NCBI GenBank assembly: GCA_003134965.1
Contig: PLDA01000007.1
Span: forward strand, 62,001 to 126,000
Origin: Vulcanimicrobium winogradskyi
GTDB lineage: Bacteria > Vulcanimicrobiota > Vulcanimicrobiia > Vulcanimicrobiales > Vulcanimicrobiaceae
Length of the DNA: 64,000 bases
Direction: 5' to 3'
A program made the translations under genes and the position numbers. A model generated the notes under the pieces. The model worked only from the letters and a program-made list of their open reading frames with translations, made no database searches and was not told the origin of the DNA. Shown here one piece after another: positions 33,504 through 42,556 of the stretch (position 1 is the first letter of the stretch; every line of letters starts with the position of its first letter).

Positions 33504-33539
33504 TGTCACCCTGAGCTCGTCGAAGGGTCAGGATGACAA
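33504..33539. repeat. Dispersed palindromic repeat copy at the ridA-like gene end
   Basis: Arms TGTCACCCTGA and TCAGGATGACA around GCTCGTCGAAGGG. The stop codon of the RidA-like gene lies inside the element, so its last residues come from the repeat. Confidence 0.88.
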
Positions 33540-33932
33540 TGGGGGCGGGATGACGGCGGTTGCCTCGATCTCGACGTTCGCATCGTCCTCGAGGAGCGCG
33601 CTGACCTCGAGGACGGACATCGCTGGGAAGTGCCGGCCCATCACCTCGCGATAGGCTTCGCCAATCTCGCGCTGGGCGGCGAGATATGCGCGTTTGTCGG
33701 TGATGAACCAGGTCATTCTCACGACGTGCTCCGGGCGTGCGCCGGCTTCGCCCAGGACGGTCAGCACGTTCTTCAGCGCCGTTCGCACTTGGCCGGCGAT
33801 ATCGCTTACCGGAAAGCGGCCATGTTCGTCCCAGCCGATCTGGCCGCTGACGAAGACGCTGGTCCCTTCGGCGCTGACGCCGCAGGAATAACCCTTCGGG
33901 CGCGGCCAGCCCGGCGGCTGCAGGATCGTCAT
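33528..33932 (-). CDS. RidA/YjgF-family protein
   Basis: A 134-residue member of the Rid family, which hydrolyses reactive enamines/imines to ketones and ammonia. FVSGQIGWDEHG, the Arg in EHVVRMTWFIT and VEIEATAVI match the family. It overlaps the acyl-CoA ligase gene by 4 bases as the last gene of the 2-aminobenzoyl-CoA operon. An imine deaminase there is sensible because the ring product of that pathway carries an amino/imino group that must be released. Confidence 0.9.
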   Translation of the reverse strand: MTILQPPGWPRPKGYSCGVSAEGTSVFVSGQIGWDEHGRFPVSDIAGQVRTALKNVLTVLGEAGARPEHVVRMTWFITDKRAYLAAQREIGEAYREVMGRHFPAMSVLEVSALLEDDANVEIEATAVIPPPLSS

Positions 33933-35626
33933 GCGTTCACCTCCGCGGTACGCAACTTGAAGCGCTGGAGCTTCCCGGTTTCGGTACGCGGCAGTTCATC
34001 GACGAACTCGATCGCGCGCGGGTACTTGTACGGCGCGATGCGCGCCTTGACGAAGTCCTGCAGCTCCGCCACGAGTGCGGCTTGGTCAGCCGCACCCTTC
34101 TCCTGAGCTTGTCGAAGGGTCAGGGTGACATCGAGGGGCGGGGTGACATCGGGATTGGTGGCGTCGGTGTTGGGGCGGAGGACGACGAATGCTTTGACGA
34201 TCGTTCCGCGCGCTTCGTCGGGGACACCGACGACCGCGCATTCGAGGACCCGCGGATGTTCGAGCAGCGCGCCTTCGACTTCAGGGCCGGCGATGTTGTA
34301 GCCCGACGAGATGATCATGTCGTCGGTGCGCGCTTGATACCAGAAGTAGCCGTCCGCGTCGAGCAAGTACGCATCGCCGGTGAGGTTCCAGCCGTTCTGC
34401 ACGTACTCTCGTTGCCGCGGGTCGGCGAGATACCGGCAGCCGGTCGGGCCTTTCACCGCGAGGCGACCGACGTTTCCGGGCGGCAGCGGCGCGCCGTCGT
34501 CGTCGAGGATGCAGGCGACGTAGCCCGGGACGGGGATCCCCGTCGCGCCGGGCTTGATCGCGTCGCCGGATGCGGCGATGAAGATGTGCAGCATCTCGGT
34601 CGAGCCGATACCGTCGATGATCCGCACGCCGGTCGCGCTCTCCCACAGCGTGCGGGTCGCGACCGGCAGCGTCTCGCCGGCCGACACGCACGCGCGCAGC
34701 CGCCGCAGATCGTAGTCCTTCGCCAGCGGCGCCATCGCGCGGTACGAGGTCGGCGCGGTGAAGCACACGGTCGCACCGAAGCGCTGGATCGCCTCGAGGA
34801 GCACGCCGGGTGACGGCTTCTCGAGCAGCACCGTCGACGCGCCGGCGCGCAGCGGGAACAGCAGCGCTCCGCCCAGACCGTAGGTGAACGCCAGCGGCGG
34901 GGTTCCGACAAACACGTCGCCCGTCGCCGGTGCGAACGACGAAGGCGGGAACGTATCGCAGATCGCGAGCACGTCGCGGTGGAAATGCATCGTCCCCTTC
35001 GGACGCCCGGTCGTCCCCGAGGTGAACGCTATCATGCAGACGTCGTCGGCGGCCGTATCGGCGTTCGCGAACACCGGTGGCTTGCGCGCCGTCATCGCCG
35101 CGAGTCCGCTCGGGCGATCGTCGTGCGAGTAGACAACGGTGCGGAGCGTCGGACAGGTCGGCCGTGCGCTCTCCAGCCCATCGGCGAGCCGCAGATCGCA
35201 GATCGCGTGGCTGACCTGCGCCGCCTGGATCACGTCGGTCAGCTCTTTCGCGCGCAGCAGCGGCATCGTCGTGACGACGACGCAGCCGGCCTTCACCACG
35301 GCAAGCCAGCACGCCGCCATCACCTCGTTGTTGAAGCCGCGCAACAGCACGCGGTTTCCCGGGACGAGGCCGAGGTCGTCGATCAGCAGGTTGGCGATGC
35401 GGTTCGCCTCGGCGAGCAGTTCGTCGTACGAAAGCCCGCGCTCCGGAGTCACGATGGCGGCGCGGCCACCGTGCCCGTTCGCGATCGTGCCGTCCAGCAG
35501 CTCGGCGGCGCAGTTGAGCCGCTCGGGATACTGCAGCTGCGGCAGCGTGAACAGAAAGTCTGGCCACTCCTCGTGCGGCGGAAGATGGTCGCGGGCGAAC
35601 GTGTCGACGTGCGCGGTGGTGCTCAT
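33929..35626 (-). CDS. 2-aminobenzoate/benzoate-CoA ligase
   Basis: AMP-forming acyl-CoA synthetase of 565 residues: FTSGTTGRPKGTMHFHRD is the P-loop, GIGSTEMLHIF the adenylate site, and PRTETGKLQRFKL carries the catalytic Lys. The N-terminus (DTFARDHLPPHEEWPDF, YPERLNCAAELLD) is characteristic of 2-aminobenzoate-CoA ligases. It would form 2-aminobenzoyl-CoA for the monooxygenase at 38887-41175. About ten residues (VTLTLRQAQEKG, near 500-510) in the loop before the last helices are a translated copy of the dispersed repeat. It overlaps both neighbours by 4 bases. Confidence 0.88.
   Translation of the reverse strand: MSTTAHVDTFARDHLPPHEEWPDFLFTLPQLQYPERLNCAAELLDGTIANGHGGRAAIVTPERGLSYDELLAEANRIANLLIDDLGLVPGNRVLLRGFNNEVMAACWLAVVKAGCVVVTTMPLLRAKELTDVIQAAQVSHAICDLRLADGLESARPTCPTLRTVVYSHDDRPSGLAAMTARKPPVFANADTAADDVCMIAFTSGTTGRPKGTMHFHRDVLAICDTFPPSSFAPATGDVFVGTPPLAFTYGLGGALLFPLRAGASTVLLEKPSPGVLLEAIQRFGATVCFTAPTSYRAMAPLAKDYDLRRLRACVSAGETLPVATRTLWESATGVRIIDGIGSTEMLHIFIAASGDAIKPGATGIPVPGYVACILDDDGAPLPPGNVGRLAVKGPTGCRYLADPRQREYVQNGWNLTGDAYLLDADGYFWYQARTDDMIISSGYNIAGPEVEGALLEHPRVLECAVVGVPDEARGTIVKAFVVLRPNTDATNPDVTPPLDVTLTLRQAQEKGAADQAALVAELQDFVKARIAPYKYPRAIEFVDELPRTETGKLQRFKLRTAEVNA
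34097..34131 (-). repeat. Dispersed palindromic repeat copy inside the CoA ligase gene
   Basis: CCTGAGCTTGTCGAAGGGTC with a following CAGGGTGACAT arm, kept in frame as VTLTLRQAQEKG in a surface-loop region of the ligase C-terminal domain. Confidence 0.85.
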
Positions 35627-36798
35627 TCGGCGTCCTCGCGGTGGCGGGCCAGCGTCTGGCGCGCGACGATCAGCTGCTGCACCTCGCTCGCGCCCTCGTA
35701 GATGCGCAGCGCGCGGATCTCGCGGTAGAGCCGCTCGGGGATCGTTCCGCGGGTCACGCCCAGCGCACCGTGAAGCTGCACCGTGCGATCGATGACGCGT
35801 TGCGCCGTCTCGGTCGCGGTGAGCTTCGCCATCGCGGCTTCGCTCGTCGTCGACTCATGTAGCACGTCGCGAACCCACGCGGCGCGGTACGTGAGCAGCG
35901 CGCTCGCGTCGATCCCGGTCGCCATCTCGGCGATCGCCGCCTGTGTCAGCTGAAACTCGGCCAGCGTTCGTCCGAACATCGCCCGCGTCGTCGCACGGTC
36001 CAGCGCCTCATCGAGCGCGCGCCTTGCGAGCCCCAGCGCGGCCGCGGCGACGCTCGCCCGGAATATGTCGAGCGAACGCATCGCGAGTTTGAAACCGTCG
36101 CCCGCCGCGCCGAGCCGGTGTGTCGCCGGGACCCGGCAGCCGTAGAGGTGCAGCGTCGCCAGCGGGTGCGGCGCGATGAGCTCGATGGGGCCGGATATCT
36201 CGAGCCCCGGCGCGTCGGCGTCGACGAGAAATGCGCTGAGGCCGCGGCTCCCGGCCTCTTCGCCCGTGCGCGCAAAGACGACGTAGAAATCGGCGATCCC
36301 GCCGTTCGAGATCCACGTCTTCTCACCGTCGAGGACGTACTCGTCACCTTCACGACGTGCCGTCGTCGCGATCGCGGCCACGTCGGATCCTGCATCGGTC
36401 TCGGAGAGCGCGAACGCCGCGATGGCCTTCCCGGCGCAGACCGCCGGCAGGTACTTCGCCTGCAGCTCGCGCTCGCCGGCCAGCACGATCGGCGCGCTGC
36501 CCAGGCCCTGCATCGCGAACGCAAAGTCGGCCAGCGCGTTGTGCCGGGCCAGCGTCTCGCGCACGATGCAGACCGCGCGCGAGTCGACCTCCTCGAACGC
36601 CCCGCCGAACCGCGCCGGGACGGCGTACCGCAGCCAGCCGTCGCGGCCGAGATCGGCGACCAGCGCACGGCATCCCGCCTCGACGTCGTGATACTCGTCG
36701 TCGCGAACGTGCTCCGATGCCCAGCGGTCGAGCCCCGACGCCAGCGTGCGGTGATCGTCTTCGAAGAACGGCCAGGACAGAAACGTCGTGTCGCTCAT
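35623..36798 (-). CDS. Acyl-CoA dehydrogenase
   Basis: FAD-dependent enzyme of 391 residues: FALSETDAGSDVAAI and WISNGGIADFYVVFA are the FAD/substrate motifs, and LHGALGVTRGTIPERLYREIRALRIYEGASEVQ-type C-terminus (key GALGV, EGASEVQ) is normal for the family. It is directly abutted by the enoyl-CoA hydratase stop (no gap) and overlaps the ligase by 4 bases, so it works on a CoA thioester in the same pathway. Confidence 0.94.
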   Translation of the reverse strand: MSDTTFLSWPFFEDDHRTLASGLDRWASEHVRDDEYHDVEAGCRALVADLGRDGWLRYAVPARFGGAFEEVDSRAVCIVRETLARHNALADFAFAMQGLGSAPIVLAGERELQAKYLPAVCAGKAIAAFALSETDAGSDVAAIATTARREGDEYVLDGEKTWISNGGIADFYVVFARTGEEAGSRGLSAFLVDADAPGLEISGPIELIAPHPLATLHLYGCRVPATHRLGAAGDGFKLAMRSLDIFRASVAAAALGLARRALDEALDRATTRAMFGRTLAEFQLTQAAIAEMATGIDASALLTYRAAWVRDVLHESTTSEAAMAKLTATETAQRVIDRTVQLHGALGVTRGTIPERLYREIRALRIYEGASEVQQLIVARQTLARHREDAE

Positions 36799-37620
36799 TC
36801 AGTCGCCTTCGAACACGGGGGTCCGCTTCGCGGCGAACGCTTCGTAGGCGCGCCGGAAGTCGCGCGTCGCCATGCAGATCGCCTGCGCCTCCGCTTCCGC
36901 CTCGATCGCCTCGTCGAGTCCCATCGACCATTCTTGGTGGAGCATCTTCTTCGTCATCGCGTGACCGAACGTCGGCCCGTCCGCGAGTGCCTTGGCGAAC
37001 GCCGCGGCCTCGCGCTGCATCGTGTCCGGCTCGCACAACCGGTTGAAGAAACCCCACGCGAACGCTTCGTCTGCGCTCATCGAACGGCCGCTGAACAGCA
37101 GCTCCGAAGCGCGCCCGTGGCCGATCACGCGCGGCAGCAGCGTACACGCGCCCATGTCGGCTCCGGCGAGCCCGACCCGGGTGAACAGGAACGCCACGCG
37201 CACTCGCGGCGTACCGTAGCGCACATCCGCGGCGAGCGCGAGCATCGCGCCGGCACCGGCGCAGACCCCGTCGACCGCCGCCACGATCGGTTGCGGGCAG
37301 GCTCGCATCGCCTTGACGACATCGCCGGTCATTCGCGTGAACGCGAGTAGCTCAGGCATCGCCATCTCGGTCAGCGGGCCGATGATCTCGTGGACATCGC
37401 CGCCGGAGCAGAAGTTCCCGCCCGCGCCGGTGATGACCACCGCGTCGACGTCGCACGCGCGAACGAGGCCGCGGAACAGGTCGCGCAGCTCGGCGTACGA
37501 CGCGAAGGTGAGCGGGTTCTTGCGCTCGGGCCGGTTCAGCGTCAGCGTCGCGACGCCGCCGGCGACCTGCCAGCGAAAGTTCTGCGCCGCATACGTCGCG
37601 TAGGTCTGGTCTCGTTTCAT
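36799..37620 (-). CDS. Enoyl-CoA hydratase/isomerase family protein
   Basis: Crotonase-fold protein of 273 residues with the oxyanion-hole strands GAGGNFCSGGDVHEI and GVCAGAGAMLALAADVRY. It lacks an obvious extra domain. The ATG at 37620 overlaps the MarR stop by one base (TGATG). In the 2-aminobenzoyl-CoA pathway a crotonase would hydrate or open the dearomatised ring. Confidence 0.93.
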   Translation of the reverse strand: MKRDQTYATYAAQNFRWQVAGGVATLTLNRPERKNPLTFASYAELRDLFRGLVRACDVDAVVITGAGGNFCSGGDVHEIIGPLTEMAMPELLAFTRMTGDVVKAMRACPQPIVAAVDGVCAGAGAMLALAADVRYGTPRVRVAFLFTRVGLAGADMGACTLLPRVIGHGRASELLFSGRSMSADEAFAWGFFNRLCEPDTMQREAAAFAKALADGPTFGHAMTKKMLHQEWSMGLDEAIEAEAEAQAICMATRDFRRAYEAFAAKRTPVFEGD

Positions 37621-38111
37621 CAGCCTCTCACTTCGCTTTCGACGGCGTTCAGGTGGCGCTTCAGCTTGGCGAGCAGCGCGTAGAGCTGGTTGCGTTCGGC
37701 CTCGGCGAGTCCCGCGAACATCTCCACGATCCACTCCTCGTGGCGGCGCGCCATCTCGGCGAACGCTCGGCGTCCGGCGGCGCTGAGCTTCACGATCGAC
37801 GCGCGCCGGTCGCCGGGCGCGACGCTGCGCGTGATCAGCCCCTCGACGAGCAGCTGGTCCGCGATCCGCGTGATGTTCCCGCCGGTCACCATCATTCGCT
37901 GCGAGATCTCCGTCATGCGCAGCCCGGCCGGATTCCGTTCGAGCTGCGAGAGGAAGTCGAAGCGCGGGAGGGTCGTGTCGAAGTCGTCGCGCAGCAGGCC
38001 CGCGACGCGCCCCTCGACCAGCGTCGTGCAGGTCAGCAGCCGCAGCCAGACGCGGACCGACAGGTGGTCGTCGTGCGTCGCTCGCGACTCGGTGTCGCGG
38101 CGCTGGAGCAT
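37620..38111 (-). CDS. MarR-family transcriptional regulator
   Basis: A 163-residue winged-helix protein: recognition region MTEISQRMMVTGGNITRIADQL and wing SVAPGDRRASIVKLS. It is embedded between catabolic genes, with its start fused to the SDR stop (TAATG) and its stop overlapping the hydratase start. MarR proteins inside aromatic-CoA operons usually repress them until a CoA thioester or aromatic acid binds. An AT-rich TTTA-CGCC-TAAA element at 41216-41227, ahead of the operon, is a possible target. Confidence 0.93.
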   Translation of the reverse strand: MLQRRDTESRATHDDHLSVRVWLRLLTCTTLVEGRVAGLLRDDFDTTLPRFDFLSQLERNPAGLRMTEISQRMMVTGGNITRIADQLLVEGLITRSVAPGDRRASIVKLSAAGRRAFAEMARRHEEWIVEMFAGLAEAERNQLYALLAKLKRHLNAVESEVRG

Positions 38112-38890
38112 TAGTGCTGCACCTCGCCGCCGTCGATCGCGATCGCCTGTCCGGTGATCGCGTCCGCCTCGGCCCGGCACAGCCACACGACCGCCGCCGC
38201 GACCTCGCCGGGACGGACGAATCGCCCGAGCGGGTTGCGCGCCAGCAGCGCCGACGCGGCGGTCTCCGCCGTCCGGCCGGTCGCCGTGACGATCGCCGAA
38301 AGCGTGCGGTCGAGCATCTCCGACTCGGTGAAGCCGGGGCAGACCGCATTGACGGTGATCCCGCTCGGCCCGAGTTCCGTGGCCAGCGCGCGCGTGAGGC
38401 CGACCACGCCGTGCTTCGCCGCCGTGTACGCGGCGATGTAACGGCCGCCGACGAGCCCGGCGGTGCTCGCGATGTTGACGATGCGGCCGCGCCGCGCCGC
38501 GAGCATCGCCGGCACCGCCGCGCGCGTGCAGTGGTACGTGCCGGTCAGGTTGGTCGCGATCACCGCGTTCCACGTCGCCTCGTCGAGCTTCGCGAACGGC
38601 ATGCTGACCCCGATCCCGGCGTTGTTCACCAGTATCTCCACCTCGCCGTGCGCGGCGCGCGCGGCGGTAAACGCCGCCGCAACGGCCGCCGCGTCGGCGA
38701 CGTCGGCGACCACGGCGTGGGCCTGCGCGCTCGGCGGCAACGTCGCCGCGTGCGCCTCCAGCACCGTCCTGTCGCGGCCGAGCAGCGTGAGGCGCGCGCC
38801 CTCGGCCGCGAGTGCGGTCGCGATCGCGGCACCGATCCCCCGTCCGCCGCCGGTGACCAGCGCGTGCCGGCCCGCGAGCGGGCCGCTCAT
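38111..38890 (-). CDS. Short-chain dehydrogenase/reductase
   Basis: A 259-residue SDR: TGGGRGIG near residue 14 binds NAD(P), NNAGIG follows, Ser lies in NIASTAG and the catalytic YTAAK is clear; the C-terminus ends GQAIAIDGGEVQH. It overlaps the monooxygenase gene by 4 bases. It probably oxidises a 3-hydroxyacyl-CoA intermediate of the operon's pathway. Confidence 0.94.
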   Translation of the reverse strand: MSGPLAGRHALVTGGGRGIGAAIATALAAEGARLTLLGRDRTVLEAHAATLPPSAQAHAVVADVADAAAVAAAFTAARAAHGEVEILVNNAGIGVSMPFAKLDEATWNAVIATNLTGTYHCTRAAVPAMLAARRGRIVNIASTAGLVGGRYIAAYTAAKHGVVGLTRALATELGPSGITVNAVCPGFTESEMLDRTLSAIVTATGRTAETAASALLARNPLGRFVRPGEVAAAVVWLCRAEADAITGQAIAIDGGEVQH

Positions 38891-41175
38891 CGCGTCACCT
38901 CCGCGGCGGCGTCGGCCGCCATCTGCGCGGCGCGGCGCAGGTTGCGCAAGTACTGCTCGCGGCCCGGCAGGTACTGCTCCGGCCAGTGCTGCTCGTCGTA
39001 GCCGAGCTGCGCGGCGGCGTGCAGCGTGAAGTACGGGTCGGCGAGGTGCGGCCGCGCCAGTGCGACCAGATCGGCGCGTCCCGCCGCGATGATGCTGTTG
39101 ACCTGATCGGCGTCGGTGATGTTCCCGACCGCCATCGTCGCGATGCGCAGCTCGTTGCGGATCTTGTCGGAGAACGGCGTCTGGAACATGCGCCCGTAGA
39201 CCGGCTGCGCGAGCCGCGAGGTCTGTCCCGCCGAGACGTCGATCAGATCGGCGCCGGCCGCGTCGAACGCGCGCGCGACCTCGACCGCGTCGTTTGGGGT
39301 GATCCCGCCTTCGACCCAATCGGTCGCCGAGATGCGCACCGAGATCGGCTTGTACGCCGGCCAGACGGCACGGATTGCGGCGAACACCTCCAGCGGGTAG
39401 CGCAGGCGGTTCGCGAGCGTGCCGCCGTACGCGTCGGTGCGCCGGTTGGTGAGCGGCGTGATGAAGCTCGAGAGCAAATAGCCGTGCGCGCAGTGCAGCT
39501 CGAGCATGTCGAAACCGCACGCCTCACCCATCTCCGCCGCGCGAACGAACTGCCGCTTGACCCGTTTCAGGTCGTCGTTCGTCATCGCGCGCGGCAGCTG
39601 GTTGCGCTCGCCGTACGCGATCGGCGAAGGCGCCAATAGCGGCCAGTTTGCATCGCGCAGCGGCTCGTCCGGCTCTTCCCAGCCACGCTGCGTCGAACCC
39701 TTCGGCCCCGCGTGCCCCAGCTGCAGCGCGATCTTCGCGCGCGTGTACGCGTGCACGAAGTCGACGATGCGCGTCCAAGCGGGGACGTGCTCGTCGCGAT
39801 ACATTCCGGCACATCCCGGTGAGATGCGCGCGTCAGGCGCGACGCACGTCATCTCGGTGAACACGAGCCCCGCTCCACCCTGCGCCCGCGCACCGAGGTG
39901 AACGAGGTAGAAGTCGTTGGGCGTACCGTCGGCGCACGAGTACATCGCCATCGGCGAGACGACGACGCGGTTCGCGAGCTGCAGTTCGCGCAGCCGGAAC
40001 GGCGCGAACATCGGCGGGACCGGCTTCGGCGTCCCCGCGCGCTGCGAGAGCCAGGCCTCGATGTTTTCGATGTACTCGCGGTCGCGCAGGCGCAGGTTGT
40101 CGTGCGTCAGGCGCTGGCTGCGCGTGAGCAGGCTGTACGCGAACTGCTCCGGCTCCAGGCTGGCGTATCGCGCGACGTTCTCGAACCACTCGGTGCTGTT
40201 GCGCGCGGCGTTCTGGAGCCGCAGCACCTCGATCCGCCGCTCGGCTTCGTACTCCTCGAAGGCCCGCGTGCGATCGCTGTTGCGGCACAGGGCGGCCGCA
40301 AGGCCGATCGCGTCCTCGAGCGCCAGCTTCGTCCCCGAGCCGATCGAGAAGTGCGCCGTGTGCGCCGCGTCGCCGACCAGGACGCGGTTCCCGTCGAACC
40401 AGCGCGCGTTGTTGACCTGCACGAACGCGATCCAAGGGTTCGCGAGGTGCCGCGCGTTGCTCATCAGCGGATAGCCGCCGAGGTACCGCCCGAACAGCCG
40501 CTCGCAGAACGCGAGCGATTCGTCGATGCTCGCCCGGTCGAGTCCGGCCGCACGCCAGGCCTCCTCCCGGCACTCCACGATCACGGTCCCGGTGCCGGCC
40601 TCGAACTGGTACGCATGCACCTGGAACCAGCCGTGCGGGGTCTCCTCGAACGCGAACGTGAACGCGTCGAAGCGTTGCTGCGTACCTAGCCAGATGTAGC
40701 GGTTCCGCCGCGTCTCCAGCGTCGTGCCGAAGCGCTCGGCGTACTTGCGCCGCGTCGGGCTGTTCGCGCCGTCGGCGATCACCAGCACGTCGGCGCCGGC
40801 CATCTCCTCGTCGTTCGCCTCGATTTCGAAACGCAGATCGACCCCGACCTCGAGCGCGCGGCTCTGGAGGATGTTCAGCAGCTTCTTGCGCGCCAGGCCC
40901 GCGAAGCCCTGACCCCCCACGCGAATCACGCGGCCGCGGTAGTGGACGTCGATGTCGTCCCAATGGACGAAGCTCTCCACGATCCGCTCGTACGTCGTGG
41001 GATCGGCGGCGGCGATGTTGCCCAGCGTCTGATCGGAGAAGACGACGCCCCACCCAAACGTGTCGTCGGGCTTGTTCCGCTCGAGCACGACGATCTCGGC
41101 GTCCGGCCGCGCGGACTTCATGACGATCGAGAAGAACAGACCTGCCGGCCCGCCGCCGATGCAGACGATTCGCAC
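38887..41175 (-). CDS. Bifunctional 2-aminobenzoyl-CoA/salicylyl-CoA monooxygenase-reductase
   Basis: A 762-residue fusion. Residues 1-390: FAD-binding aromatic hydroxylase (CIGGGPAGLFFSIVMK, a DG motif VLVIADGANSP, and GDAAHTAHFSIGSGTK). Residues 395-750: old-yellow-enzyme-type FMN reductase (VVSPMAMYSCADG, HCAHGYLLSSFITPLTNRR-type active site with HCAHGY). This architecture is known from salicylyl-CoA 5-hydroxylase and Azoarcus 2-aminobenzoyl-CoA monooxygenase/reductase, which hydroxylates and then reduces the ring. With the ligase and RidA-like genes the 2-aminobenzoyl-CoA assignment is more likely. It is the first gene of the seven-gene operon. Confidence 0.92.
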   Translation of the reverse strand: MRIVCIGGGPAGLFFSIVMKSARPDAEIVVLERNKPDDTFGWGVVFSDQTLGNIAAADPTTYERIVESFVHWDDIDVHYRGRVIRVGGQGFAGLARKKLLNILQSRALEVGVDLRFEIEANDEEMAGADVLVIADGANSPTRRKYAERFGTTLETRRNRYIWLGTQQRFDAFTFAFEETPHGWFQVHAYQFEAGTGTVIVECREEAWRAAGLDRASIDESLAFCERLFGRYLGGYPLMSNARHLANPWIAFVQVNNARWFDGNRVLVGDAAHTAHFSIGSGTKLALEDAIGLAAALCRNSDRTRAFEEYEAERRIEVLRLQNAARNSTEWFENVARYASLEPEQFAYSLLTRSQRLTHDNLRLRDREYIENIEAWLSQRAGTPKPVPPMFAPFRLRELQLANRVVVSPMAMYSCADGTPNDFYLVHLGARAQGGAGLVFTEMTCVAPDARISPGCAGMYRDEHVPAWTRIVDFVHAYTRAKIALQLGHAGPKGSTQRGWEEPDEPLRDANWPLLAPSPIAYGERNQLPRAMTNDDLKRVKRQFVRAAEMGEACGFDMLELHCAHGYLLSSFITPLTNRRTDAYGGTLANRLRYPLEVFAAIRAVWPAYKPISVRISATDWVEGGITPNDAVEVARAFDAAGADLIDVSAGQTSRLAQPVYGRMFQTPFSDKIRNELRIATMAVGNITDADQVNSIIAAGRADLVALARPHLADPYFTLHAAAQLGYDEQHWPEQYLPGREQYLRNLRRAAQMAADAAAEVTR

Positions 41176-41215
41176 AGTGGACCCCCAAGCGCCGGGATAC
41201 TTGCGGCCTCGATAA

Positions 41216-41227
41216 TTTACGCCTAAA
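41216..41227. promoter_or_regulatory. AT-rich palindrome between two divergent catabolic operons
   Basis: TTTA-CGCC-TAAA in the only AT-rich stretch (41210-41235) of the 139-base gap between the 2-aminobenzoyl-CoA operon and the Liv importer operon. It is a possible MarR site; the sequence alone does not prove it. Confidence 0.3.
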
Positions 41228-41254
41228 CTAATTTCGTTCCTTCGCCGCCCCCAT

Positions 41255-41299
41255 TGTCATCCTGACCCGCGGTCAGAGCTGAGCTTTGTCGAAGGATCG
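41255..41299. repeat. Degenerate dispersed repeat copy
   Basis: TGTCATCCTGACCC then GAGCTTTGTCGAAGGATC, a longer and altered copy in the 5' leader of the solute-binding-protein gene. Confidence 0.65.
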
Positions 41300-41314
41300 A
41301 AGAGAGGGACCCTG

Positions 41315-42502
41315 ATGCTCACGTTCGCTCGCGCGTCAGTCGCCGCGCTCCTGGTGCTGTCGCTGGCCGGCTCCGCCGCGTTCGCCGCCGACCCGCCGCC
41401 GCTCAAGATCGGGATGATAACCACCCTGTCGACCGCGGGCGGATACCTGGGCGAGGACATGCGCGACGGCTTCCAGCTCGCGATCGACGAGGAGCACGGC
41501 AAGCTGGGCGGCGTCCCGGTCCAGGTGATCGTCGAAGACGACGGCCTCAAACCGGCCAACGGAAAGCAGATCGCCAGCAAGTTTCTGCTGCAGGACAAGA
41601 TCCAGCTCTTCACCGGGATCATCTACTCGAACGTGGCCCTGCAAGTCGTGCCGGACGTGGTCGAGGCGGGCGCCTTCTACGTGAGCCCCAACTCCGGTCC
41701 CTCGCAGTTGGCGGGGAAGGGCTGCAACAAGAACTTCTTCGTCGTGTCCTGGCAGAACGACACGCCGCACGAAGCGACGGGGCAGTACGCGCAGTACCTC
41801 GGCATCAAGAAGATGGTCGTCGTGGCGCCGAACTACACGACCGGCAAGGACGCGATCAACGGGTTCAAGCGCACCTACCACGGTCAGATCGTCGAAGAGA
41901 TCTACACCGCGCTCGACCAGACCGACTACTCGGCGGAGCTGGCGCGCATCCGCGCCGCGAACGCCGACGGCATCTACTACTTCCTGCCCGGCGGGCTCGG
42001 CATCAGCTTCCTCAAGCAGTTCACCCAAGCCGGGTTGAAAAAGACGATGAAGGTCGTGCTGCCGGAGTTCTCGCTCGAGAACCACGTCATCGGCGCGGTC
42101 GGCAACGACGCCGAGGACCTGTACGGGACGGCCCACTGGCTCGAAGACCTGCCGTTCGCCGCGAACAAGAAGTTCGTCACCGAGTACATCGGAAAATACC
42201 ACCGCGAACCGACCCCGTACGCCAGCCAGGGCTACGACACCGCGAAGCTGATCGCCAGCGCGCTGCGGGCGGTGAACGGCGACCTCTCGAAGGCCGACGC
42301 GTTCCGGGCCGCGCTGCGCAAAGCCGATTTCCAGTCGACGCGCGGCGCGTTCAAATTCGGCCCGAACCAGTACCCGATCCAGGACTGGTACAGCATGAAA
42401 GTCGTCCGCGATCCGAAGACCCAGAAGCTGCAGCTTCGCGGCGTCGGAAAGATCATGCGGGACACCGGCGACGTGTACTCGGGCGCCTGCAAAATGACGT
42501 AG
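41315..42502 (+). CDS. Liv-type ABC transporter solute-binding protein
   Basis: A 395-residue exported binding protein: a signal peptide ending AAFAADP, a mature start LKIGMITTLSTAGGYLGEDM, and a Peripla_BP_6 body (NSGPSQLAGKGCNKNFF, VVAPNYTTGKD). It resembles binding proteins for aromatic acids. The ATG has a GAGAGGG site 5 bases upstream. It heads the rightward importer operon and diverges from the 2-aminobenzoyl-CoA operon, so uptake of anthranilate or a related aromatic acid is likely. Confidence 0.92.
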   Translation: MLTFARASVAALLVLSLAGSAAFAADPPPLKIGMITTLSTAGGYLGEDMRDGFQLAIDEEHGKLGGVPVQVIVEDDGLKPANGKQIASKFLLQDKIQLFTGIIYSNVALQVVPDVVEAGAFYVSPNSGPSQLAGKGCNKNFFVVSWQNDTPHEATGQYAQYLGIKKMVVVAPNYTTGKDAINGFKRTYHGQIVEEIYTALDQTDYSAELARIRAANADGIYYFLPGGLGISFLKQFTQAGLKKTMKVVLPEFSLENHVIGAVGNDAEDLYGTAHWLEDLPFAANKKFVTEYIGKYHREPTPYASQGYDTAKLIASALRAVNGDLSKADAFRAALRKADFQSTRGAFKFGPNQYPIQDWYSMKVVRDPKTQKLQLRGVGKIMRDTGDVYSGACKMT

Positions 42503-42505
42503 CAG

Positions 42506-42525
42506 TGTCGCTCGCGATCGAGCAG
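42506..42525 (+). repeat. Left flank duplication around an inserted repeat
   Basis: TGTCGCTCGCGATCGAGCAG. With the preceding G it reads GTG TCG CTC GCG ATC GAG CAG, the apparent original livH start (MSLAIEQ). It is repeated with two changes at 42558-42577. Confidence 0.8.
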
Positions 42526-42550
42526 CCCTTCGACAAGCTCAGGATGACAG
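42524..42550 (-). repeat. Dispersed palindromic repeat inserted at the livH start
   Basis: AGCCCTTCGACAAGCTCAGGATGACAG lies between two near-identical 20-base copies of the livH 5' end, as expected of an insertion with target duplication. Confidence 0.88.
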
Positions 42551-42556
42551 GATGAT

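Noticed and set aside
10556..34131. Repeats considered as a CRISPR array
   Set aside because: Copies are kilobases apart, vary in arm completeness and have no spacers or cas genes.
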